This document shows positions 1 to 5,868 of a stretch of 8,023 nt of DNA, piece by piece. The stretch comes from Desulfovibrionales bacterium GWA2_65_9 (GTDB lineage Bacteria > Desulfobacterota > Desulfovibrionia > Desulfovibrionales > Desulfovibrionaceae), in contig MGTN01000052.1 of the NCBI GenBank assembly GCA_001799475.1, positions 1 to 8,023 on the forward strand, written 5' to 3'. The first letter of the stretch is position 1. Each line of letters starts with the position of its first letter. The notes beneath the pieces were generated by a model. It did not search any database. It was given only the letters and a program-made list of their open reading frames with translations, and was not told where the DNA came from. The position numbers and the translations under genes were made by a program.

Positions 1-1
1 G

Positions 2-235
2 CGCGAACTGGACCTGGGGGTGACCTCCCCGGCAAGCACTGCGCTGCTGTTCTTCAAGGGCCGCTTCGGGTCGGAGATGACGCAGCCCTGGCACTACCAC
101 TTTTCACCCTCGGCCAGCCCCCTGCGCGACATGTCGGCGGAGACCTCGCTCAAGGGCCCGCGCAGCGTGCTCAAAGCCCTGCCGCTGCCGCTGTTTGACG
201 CCCTGGGCACACTTTTATACAGGCACATGGCCTGA
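2..235 (+). CDS. C-terminal tail of a GNAT/FemAB-like transferase (5' end outside window)
   Basis: Only the last 77 codons are present; the reading frame is open at the left edge and stops at TGA 233-235. The visible stretch contains LDLGVTSPASTALLFFKGRF followed by an aromatic WHYHF segment. This resembles the end of the acetyltransferase fold in FemAB-related and GNAT_6 proteins of polysaccharide loci, where a 'DFG..SP.SG...FK..(W/F)G' pattern precedes a final strand (family knowledge). Such proteins transfer acyl or aminoacyl groups to amino sugars or cell-wall precursors in the cytoplasm. The stop is 11 bases before the next start, so the gene is probably the upstream partner of the operon. 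A GTG at 20 is in frame, but starting there would remove the front of the motif, so I treat the gene as truncated by the window. The substrate cannot be inferred; the family call is moderate. Confidence 0.6.
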   Translation, partial: RELDLGVTSPASTALLFFKGRFGSEMTQPWHYHFSPSASPLRDMSAETSLKGPRSVLKALPLPLFDALGTLLYRHMA

Positions 236-246
236 TTCAGGCATCC

Positions 247-1674
247 ATGAACAAGGTTCTGCTCCTTTCCGTCGGCAATTCGTTCTTCAAGGGCGCCCTG
301 TGGGGCGGCTACGATCTGGAACTGCCGCTGAACGCCGCCTACGTGGCCGCGTTTCTGGAGTCGCGCGGGCTTGGCGTGCACGTGGTGGACCTGCAGACCC
401 TGGCCGATCCCAAGGCCCACCTGGCAGCCCTGGACTTAAGCCCTTACGGCGCGGCGGTCATCAACTGCACGCTGGCCAACACCTTCGACGCCTATGCCGT
501 GGCCCTGGGCGTCAAGGCCCGGCGGCCGGAGCTGCCCGTGGCGGCCATGGGCGTGTTCACCGTCCTGCGCGAGACCCTGCTGACCCAGTGCCCGGCGCTG
601 GACTATGTCGTGGTCGGCGAGGAGGAGCACACGGTGCACGAGCTGTGCGCCGCGCTCCTGGCCAAAGCAGACGTCGGGGACATCCTTGGCCTGCTGCTGC
701 GCACGGACTCTGGTGTCAACGGCGGCGTGCAGGCCAATGCCCCCCGGCCCTTTGAGGAGGACCTGGACAGCCTGCCCTTTCCGGCGCGGCACAAGTTTCC
801 CCTAGACCGCTACTACCCCTCGCCGGGCAAGTACGCCCGCCTGCCGCAGTTCTCCATGCTCTCCAGCCGGGGCTGCAAGTGGGGCTGCTTCTTCTGCTCC
901 AACCTGCGCGGCAAGCAGATGCGCCTGCGCTCGCCGGAGAACATGGTGGCGGAGATCGACGAGCTGCAGGAGCGTTACGGCGCGCGCGAGATCGCCTTTG
1001 TGGACGACACCTTCACTGCGGACCGCGACCGCGCGCTCCGGTTCTGCGAACTCATGGCCCGGCGCCAGAAGCCGCCCATGGCCTTCCGCATCGCCGCCCG
1101 CGTCGACACCGTGGACTTCGAGCTGCTCTCGCGCCTGAAGGACGTGGGCCTGTACAGCGTGGGCTACGGGCTGGAGTCCGGCAGCGACCGGGTCCTGGCG
1201 TTCAACAAGAAGGGCTTCACCACGGCCCGGGCGCGCGAGGCCGTGGCCATGACGCGCATGCTCGGCCTGGACATCCGCGGCTATTTCATGGTCAACCTGC
1301 CGGGCGACACGCGCGAGAGCACGGAAGAGACCGTGGCCTACATCCGTGAGCTGGAGCTCGATCTGGTGAACGTGCAGATCGCCTACCCCTGGCCGGGCAC
1401 GGCCATGCGCGAGTTCGTGCGCCAGAACTACGAGGTGGTCGAGGACATCTGGGAGCGCTGGGATCTCTGCGACGGCGACGACATCAGCTTCCTGCAGCCC
1501 GGGCTCCCGCGCGACTACATCCAGGACACCTACAAGCGCATCATCCGCGAGCAGTACATGAACCCGCTCTTCGTGCTCAAGTGGCTGGGCCATTTGAAGA
1601 GCTGGCACGATTTCAAATATTCGTTCCTGCAGGCCGCGAGCCTGTTCAAGAGAACCGTCCTGCGCCTTTCCTAG
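247..1674 (+). CDS. B12-binding-type radical SAM enzyme (RS1)
   Basis: This 475-residue protein has the two-domain layout of cobalamin-binding-type radical SAM enzymes. Residues about 1-140 look like a Rossmann-like B12-binding domain, opening with strand MNKVLLLSVGN and ending near VVVGEEEH, a variant of the family's 'GEGE' segment. A linker DLDSLPFPAR (about 172-181) leads to the radical SAM barrel. Its [4Fe-4S] ligands are Cys210, Cys214 and Cys217 in RGCKWGCFFC (CxxxCxxC). Later barrel signatures are FVDDTF (251-256), YGLESGS (307-313) and GYFMVNLPGD (345-354). Such enzymes cleave S-adenosylmethionine to a 5'-deoxyadenosyl radical, and many methylate unactivated carbons or rearrange lipid or sugar substrates. 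No DxHxxG cobalamin-ligand motif is visible. The C-terminus, from about 438, is rich in aromatic and basic residues and may lie against the membrane. ATG 247 has only a weak CAGG ribosome site. The start is 11 bases after the upstream stop, consistent with coupling. Family call firm, substrate unknown. Confidence 0.92.
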   Translation: MNKVLLLSVGNSFFKGALWGGYDLELPLNAAYVAAFLESRGLGVHVVDLQTLADPKAHLAALDLSPYGAAVINCTLANTFDAYAVALGVKARRPELPVAAMGVFTVLRETLLTQCPALDYVVVGEEEHTVHELCAALLAKADVGDILGLLLRTDSGVNGGVQANAPRPFEEDLDSLPFPARHKFPLDRYYPSPGKYARLPQFSMLSSRGCKWGCFFCSNLRGKQMRLRSPENMVAEIDELQERYGAREIAFVDDTFTADRDRALRFCELMARRQKPPMAFRIAARVDTVDFELLSRLKDVGLYSVGYGLESGSDRVLAFNKKGFTTARAREAVAMTRMLGLDIRGYFMVNLPGDTRESTEETVAYIRELELDLVNVQIAYPWPGTAMREFVRQNYEVVEDIWERWDLCDGDDISFLQPGLPRDYIQDTYKRIIREQYMNPLFVLKWLGHLKSWHDFKYSFLQAASLFKRTVLRLS

Positions 1675-1693
1675 GCCCGGACGAAACGCATCC

Positions 1694-1698
1694 GAGGG
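1694..1698 (+). promoter_or_regulatory. Ribosome binding site deciding the methyltransferase start
   Basis: GAGGG lies 5 bases before ATG 1704 and is the reason for choosing this start over in-frame upstream codons that would run back into the radical SAM gene. Confidence 0.65.
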
Positions 1699-1703
1699 AA
1701 TCA

Positions 1704-2411
1704 ATGGCCGAGGAATTCTGGTGGAAAAAGGCGGGCTTCTTCTATTTTCTGGCCCGCAAGTCGCATTTTGTGCGCTACGTGCACGAGGCCTTTTTGAAGC
1801 GCGTGGATGAGCTGGCCCTGCCCAAGGGCTCCAAGGTGCTCGACGCGGGCTGCGGCGACGGCAACGTCACCTTCCCGCTGGAGCGGCGCGGCTACGAGGT
1901 CACGGCCATCGACTTCGGCGACGCGGTGCTGGCCGAGGGCGAAAAGGCGAGAAAGCGCCTGGGCATCAAGAACATCGTCTTCGAGTTCGGCGACCTGAAC
2001 AATCCGCTCAAGTACGCCGACGCCTCCTTCGACCTGGTGACCAGCCTGCACGTGCTCATGAAGGTCAAGAACTGCGACTTCGCCATCCGCGAGTTCTTCC
2101 GGGTGCTCAGGCCCGGCGGCCACTGCGTGCTCTCCATCACCAGCAGCCACGAGACCTTTTCGCACTGGCTGTGGCGCTACTGCAAGCGCAACGGCATGCT
2201 GAGAGGCCTGTGGGACGTGCGCTGGCTCATCGCCTGGGGCATCCCCTACGTGCTCATGACCAAGAAGAGCGAGCGCCGCGACGAGTGGCGCTGGCCGCCC
2301 GAGGAGCTGGGCCGACACTTTGCCGCGGCCGGTTTCACGGTGCTTTTGACCGAGGAAGTTCCCTACCAGCACGTGGGCTGCGCGCTGGGCGTGTTCAAGA
2401 AACCTGAGTAG
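1704..2411 (+). CDS. Class I SAM-dependent methyltransferase
   Basis: This 235-residue protein is of typical size for a small Methyltransf_11/25-type enzyme. Motif I, VLDAGCGDG (residues 45-53), forms the SAM-binding glycine loop. The acidic end of strand 2 is AID (68-70). FDLVTSLHVL (109-118) is the motif IV region, and FRVLRPGGH (132-140) is the usual post-motif segment. The first 30 residues are unusually aromatic and basic (FWWKK, FFYF), and a Trp-rich insertion follows about residue 150. Both could help it bind a membrane or lipid-linked substrate, which is inference. The frame is open back to 1581, inside the radical SAM gene, but the ATG at 1704 has a good ribosome site and yields a normal N-terminus. 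It sits 29 bases after RS1 and 7 bases before RS2, so it is almost certainly cotranscribed. It could methylate an O, N or C atom of the same molecule the radical SAM enzymes act on; the target is unknown. Confidence 0.9.
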   Translation: MAEEFWWKKAGFFYFLARKSHFVRYVHEAFLKRVDELALPKGSKVLDAGCGDGNVTFPLERRGYEVTAIDFGDAVLAEGEKARKRLGIKNIVFEFGDLNNPLKYADASFDLVTSLHVLMKVKNCDFAIREFFRVLRPGGHCVLSITSSHETFSHWLWRYCKRNGMLRGLWDVRWLIAWGIPYVLMTKKSERRDEWRWPPEELGRHFAAAGFTVLLTEEVPYQHVGCALGVFKKPE

Positions 2412-2418
2412 GGGCGCA

Positions 2419-4014
2419 ATGAACATCAAACTGGTCAACATCGAGAACGGCATCCAGGGCATCGGCTTCCGGCGCGTCTCCGGCCTCATGAAGGGCCTGC
2501 ACCCGGAAACCAAGACCTACTTCGTCTCGCCGGACAACCAGTTTTCGCTGTTGAACCGCATCCTGCTCAAGTCCCATTCTGGTCTGGGGGACGAGGACCT
2601 GGCCTGCGTGGCCGACCACCTGGCCGACGCCGATCTGCTTGGCTTCTCGCTTATGAGCGAAAACCGGGGCATCGCCGCGCGGCTGGCGGCCATGATCCGC
2701 TCGCGCAATCCGCGCGTGCTCATCGTCTCCGGCGGGGCGCACGGGCGCATCTACCCGGAGGACGCGCTCGGCTTCTCGGACATCGTCTGCGAGAGCGAGG
2801 GCGAGAACCCCATGACCCAGCTCTACCAGCGGCTCATGGCCGGCACGGACTATTTCGACATCGACGGCCTGGTGTTCAACACGCCCCAGGGCATCCGGCG
2901 CAACAACCCGTCCCGGCCGACCACCAAGGAGGAGCTGGAGCTCCTGCCGTTCATGGACTTCGCCCTGGACAACCAGATGTACCACCAGAAGACCAGGACC
3001 ATGGTGCCGACCGACACCACGGCCTACCTGAACTGGCTGGGCATGAACCTGAACATCATCTGGACGCGCGGCTGCCCGAACAAGTGCGCCTACTGCTACA
3101 ACTCCAAGTTCATCAACTACCACCAGGGCTACGCCAAGCTGCGCTATCCCTCGCCGCGCTACATCGTGGACGAGATCAAGTCCGTGCTCAAGCTCTACCC
3201 CTTCATCTCCTGGGTCAGCTTCATCGACGACGGCATGATGTCCATCAAGCTGGAGGACCTGGAGGAGTTCGCCGACCTGTACTCGAAGGAGATCGGCCTG
3301 CCCTGCCTGACCTACGGCACCCACCCCAACTCCGTCACCGAGGAGAAGGTCCGGGTGCTGGTGCGCGCGGGCAGCCAGTTCTTCCGCATGGGCATCCAGA
3401 ACCTGAGCCGCAAGGTGCTGGACATCTATGCCCGCAAGACGACGCTGGACCGCATCCAGAAATCCTGCGAGGCCCTGGCCAGGTACTCGGCCTACACCGC
3501 GCCCCCGGCCTACGATGTGATCCTGGACAACTCGTTTGTCTCGCGCGAGGAGCGCCTGGAGCACCTGCGGGGACTCCGGCGCCTGCCCCCGCCATACATC
3601 ATGAACCTGCATTCCCTGCGCATCGTGCCCGGCTCCACGCTGGAGCACAACATCCGCTCCCACACGGACAAGGAGATCCTGGACGCCAAGGACAAGAACC
3701 TCCTGCACCCGCGCGCCACCCTGTTCAACATCATCCACTACGTGCTCAGCGTGGTGCGCCTGCCGGACTGGCTCTGGGACCGCGCCATCCAGGTCTGCGC
3801 CGACGACGAGCGCGAGTTCCCCCGGCTCATCGTGCTGGCGCGGTTCGTCTTCCTGGTGCGCCGGGCCATGGGCCACATCCTGCGGGCGGATTTCTCGTTT
3901 CTGTCCGGCACGGGCGTGCGTTTCCCGTATTTCCTGTGGAGGACAGGCATCCTGCAGATGATCCAGCGGTCCATGCGCCGCCGTCTCAAGAACATTCCGG
4001 CGTCCCAGAAGTGA
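2419..4014 (+). CDS. Divergent B12-binding-type radical SAM enzyme with C-terminal extension (RS2)
   Basis: This 531-residue protein begins with a B12-binding-like domain (about 1-150). The typical strand and loop VLIVSGGAHGRIYPEDAL (100-117) is followed by a degenerate GEGE-like ESEGEN (125-130). The radical SAM cluster motif is RGCPNKCAYC, with ligands Cys219, Cys223 and Cys226. The barrel continues through FIDDGM (268-273), FFRMGIQNLS (321-330) and PPAYDVILDNS (362-372), and ends near LRIVPGSTLE (400-409). The MGIQ/YDVILDN signatures differ from the YGLESGS/GYF..LPG pattern of RS1 and RS3, so this is a different subfamily. About 120 further residues follow the barrel. They are rich in Leu, Phe, Trp and Arg, with a basic end near RRRLKN, and could form an amphipathic or membrane-contacting domain. 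ATG 2419 has an AGGGG ribosome site (2410-2414) overlapping the upstream stop, so translation is probably coupled. No DxHxxG motif is seen. Reaction and substrate are unknown. Confidence 0.9.
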   Translation: MNIKLVNIENGIQGIGFRRVSGLMKGLHPETKTYFVSPDNQFSLLNRILLKSHSGLGDEDLACVADHLADADLLGFSLMSENRGIAARLAAMIRSRNPRVLIVSGGAHGRIYPEDALGFSDIVCESEGENPMTQLYQRLMAGTDYFDIDGLVFNTPQGIRRNNPSRPTTKEELELLPFMDFALDNQMYHQKTRTMVPTDTTAYLNWLGMNLNIIWTRGCPNKCAYCYNSKFINYHQGYAKLRYPSPRYIVDEIKSVLKLYPFISWVSFIDDGMMSIKLEDLEEFADLYSKEIGLPCLTYGTHPNSVTEEKVRVLVRAGSQFFRMGIQNLSRKVLDIYARKTTLDRIQKSCEALARYSAYTAPPAYDVILDNSFVSREERLEHLRGLRRLPPPYIMNLHSLRIVPGSTLEHNIRSHTDKEILDAKDKNLLHPRATLFNIIHYVLSVVRLPDWLWDRAIQVCADDEREFPRLIVLARFVFLVRRAMGHILRADFSFLSGTGVRFPYFLWRTGILQMIQRSMRRRLKNIPASQK

Positions 4015-4034
4015 GGGCGCGGGAAAACATTTGG

Positions 4035-4039
4035 CAGGG
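4035..4039 (+). promoter_or_regulatory. Ribosome binding site favouring GTG 4046
   Basis: CAGGG lies 6 bases before GTG 4046. The alternative in-frame TTG at 4031 has only weak purine-rich sequence (GCGGG/GAAAA) ahead of it and would add five residues. The site therefore favours the GTG. Confidence 0.5.
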
Positions 4040-4045
4040 CCACCC

Positions 4046-5056
4046 GTGAGCAAACACTGGAAGCGGCTGCTTCTCTTTGGCGGGCTGACAGCCTTCTTCG
4101 GCTTCTACTTCGCCCGCAAGCTCGGCGAGGTCGACCTGGCCACGGTGTGGGCCACCATCGCCAGCAGCCGGATCGAGGGGCTGGCCCTGTTCTTTGTCGC
4201 GTTTTTGTGCACCTCCCTGGTGCATGCCCGGCGCATGGGGCTTCTGCTGGAGTCATTCAAGTCCATACCTTTCCTGTTCTTTTTCCATGTCGACAACATC
4301 TCCAGCCTCATCAGCTACGCCCTGCCCGGCGCGGGCGAGGTGTTCCGCTTCCTCTACCTCAAGAACACCCACGGCATCCCTTTCCTCGTGAACTTCAGCG
4401 TGCTGGCCCTGGAGCGGCTGCTCTTCGTGGCCGTGGCCGCGCTGTCCCTGGTCTGGCTGCCCATCTCCGGACTGGGCGGCAACCACGACCGCGTGGTCAT
4501 GGCGGCCTCCATCGTGGCCGGAGCCCTTGGGCTCACGGTGGTCGTGGTCAACGCCCGGCGCGACGTCCTGCGGCGGCTGCTGACCTGGCTTTTGACGCGC
4601 ATCAGGCTGCTGCGCGTGCTCGGGGCCGAGCGCATGAACGACCTGGTCGGCATGGTCGAGCACTGCCTGCTGCCCAGCGTGCTGAGCCGGTCCCTGCTGC
4701 TCACCGTGGTGCAGTGCATTTTTCTTGGCCTGCGGCACTACGCCATCTACCTGGCCTTTGGCTACGACATCAACATGGCCTCCTGCATCGCGGCCTACGT
4801 GGCCGTGTTCCTGATCATGGTGGTGCCGAGCACGCCCGGGCGCATCGGCGTGTTCGAGGCGGCCTGCCTCTCGCTGTTCAACGGCGTGCTGGGCGTGCCG
4901 GTGAATGTGGTGCTGGCGGCCATCCTGCTCGACCGCGTGCTGAACATCGTCGCCTTGGCCGGGCAGACGGCTTATTCGCTCTGGCGGCTTGACCTTTCCC
5001 TGTTGGAAATCGTACGCATGCGCCGGGAGCCTGACCCGCTCCGCCAGGCCGAATAG
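4046..5056 (+). CDS. Flippase-like integral membrane protein (lysylphosphatidylglycerol synthase TM family)
   Basis: From GTG 4046 the protein has 336 residues. Hydrophobic segments near residues 7-23, 44-62, 76-92, 119-140, 150-169, 217-238, 245-262 and 284-310 suggest about eight membrane passes. Family signatures are YALPGAGEVFRFLYLKN (91-107), matching the 'PGR.GE..R..ll' loop; ALERLLF (121-127); and PSTPGRIGVFEAA (261-273), matching the conserved 'PgG.G..E' loop. Family knowledge: these membrane domains occur in MprF, where they flip aminoacylated lipids, and as stand-alone 'flippase-like' proteins beside glycosyltransferases and lipid enzymes. The soluble aminoacyl-transfer domain of MprF is absent here, so lipid aminoacylation is unlikely. 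Transport or binding of a lipid-linked intermediate is a reasonable inference from its place before the glycosyltransferase. It follows RS2 after 31 bases. A TTG at 4031 is the only close alternative start. Confidence 0.88.
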   Translation: MSKHWKRLLLFGGLTAFFGFYFARKLGEVDLATVWATIASSRIEGLALFFVAFLCTSLVHARRMGLLLESFKSIPFLFFFHVDNISSLISYALPGAGEVFRFLYLKNTHGIPFLVNFSVLALERLLFVAVAALSLVWLPISGLGGNHDRVVMAASIVAGALGLTVVVVNARRDVLRRLLTWLLTRIRLLRVLGAERMNDLVGMVEHCLLPSVLSRSLLLTVVQCIFLGLRHYAIYLAFGYDINMASCIAAYVAVFLIMVVPSTPGRIGVFEAACLSLFNGVLGVPVNVVLAAILLDRVLNIVALAGQTAYSLWRLDLSLLEIVRMRREPDPLRQAE

Positions 5057-5059
5057 TCC

Positions 5060-5066
5060 AGGAGGG
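5060..5066 (+). promoter_or_regulatory. Strong ribosome binding site of the glycosyltransferase
   Basis: AGGAGGG is the best match to the 16S rRNA tail among the gene starts in the window. It lies 4 bases before GTG 5071 and settles that non-ATG start. It may give the glycosyltransferase a higher translation rate than its neighbours. Confidence 0.75.
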
Positions 5067-5070
5067 CTGC

Positions 5071-5868
5071 GTGCACACCCCAGATCCGAACATTTCCCTC
5101 TCGCTCATCACCTTCGCCTACAACGAGGAGGAGGGCCTGGAGCGGCAGCTGCGCCAGTGGGCCGGGGAGCTTTCGCGCTTCGTGGCCGACTGGGAGATCG
5201 TGCTGGTGAACGACGCCAGCACCGACGGCACGCGCGCTGTGGCCGACCGCCTGAGCAATGAGGACCCGCGCATCCGCGTCATCCACCGCGAGCAGAACGG
5301 CGGCGTTGGCCGGGCCATCGGCCTGGCGCGGCAGCATGTGGCCAAGGACTGGGTGTTCTGGAACGACATCGACGGCCACTTCGATCTGAAGGATCTGGAG
5401 AAGGTGCTGCCCTTCCTGCGCGACCCGGACGTGGACATCCTGGTCTGCTTCAAGCACGACAACATGGGCGGCAAGTCCAGCTCGTTTCAGTGGTTCAAGT
5501 CGCGGGCCAACTACTACCTGCTGCGGCTGCTCTTCCTTTCCGGCATCCGCGACTTCCAGTTCGTGCAGTTCTACCCGCGCCAGTACTTCTGCCAGGGCAT
5601 CGAGCTGGAGGCTTACAGCTCCTTTGTGCCGCCGGAATGCGTGCTCAAGGCCCAGACCCTGAATTTAAACGTGCGGCAGATCCAGCTGCGCTACGTCTCG
5701 CACCCGGCCCGCGTGAGCAAGACGACCCTGCGCACCATTCTCATGAGCGTATTCAACATCTTTACCTTCTGGTGGCACTGGCGCTTTGGCGGCGGCCGCA
5801 AAAGAACCCTCGCGCACTTCCAGAAGCATTGCGGAGGCGGCAGACCGTGGCGAAAGTCCTCTTCATAA
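5071..5868 (+). CDS. Family 2 glycosyltransferase, polyprenyl-phosphate type
   Basis: This 265-residue GT-A fold enzyme opens with SLSLITFAYNEEEGLERQL (9-27), the usual first strand and NE-E motif. VLVNDASTDGT (44-54) is the nucleotide-binding signature of GT2 enzymes. NDID (98-101) with the following GHF is the DxD-type metal site, here Asp99 and Asp101, as in dolichyl/undecaprenyl-phosphate sugar transferases ('D.DGqf'). Basic, hydrophobic stretches follow (ANYYLLRLLFLSG and MSVFNIFTFWWHWRF, about 146-158 and 225-239). They probably form a membrane-associated tail rather than full transmembrane helices. It likely transfers a sugar from a nucleotide donor to a polyprenyl phosphate or other lipid acceptor at the inner face of the membrane, supplying a substrate for the flippase-like protein 14 bases upstream. 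Donor and acceptor are inferred only from family resemblance. Its last 22 bases overlap the start of RS3. Confidence 0.9.
   Translation: MHTPDPNISLSLITFAYNEEEGLERQLRQWAGELSRFVADWEIVLVNDASTDGTRAVADRLSNEDPRIRVIHREQNGGVGRAIGLARQHVAKDWVFWNDIDGHFDLKDLEKVLPFLRDPDVDILVCFKHDNMGGKSSSFQWFKSRANYYLLRLLFLSGIRDFQFVQFYPRQYFCQGIELEAYSSFVPPECVLKAQTLNLNVRQIQLRYVSHPARVSKTTLRTILMSVFNIFTFWWHWRFGGGRKRTLAHFQKHCGGGRPWRKSSS
5833..5837 (+). promoter_or_regulatory. Ribosome binding site of RS3, inside the glycosyltransferase gene
   Basis: GGAGG lies 9 bases before GTG 5847, within the coding sequence of the upstream glycosyltransferase. It supports the GTG as start and implies translational coupling of the two genes. 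Confidence 0.65.

Noticed and set aside
802..1704. 300-residue minus-strand frame opposite RS1
   Set aside because: Mirror of the biased coding frame, with no fold-like hydrophobic pattern or motif.
3084..4049. 321-residue plus-strand frame within RS2
   Set aside because: Arg/Pro/Gly/His-rich out-of-frame translation lying wholly inside a well-supported gene.
2395..4053. 552-residue open frame on the minus strand opposite RS2
   Set aside because: Antisense to a clear radical SAM gene. Its composition (Val/Gln/His/Arg/Asp-rich, no domain) is what G/C-ending codons read backwards produce. No supporting ribosome site or homology signature.
5490..5846. Upstream extension of the RS3 reading frame
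   Set aside because: Lies inside the glycosyltransferase gene in another frame and gives Pro/Arg/Ala-rich nonsense. The B12-domain first strand begins right after GTG 5847.
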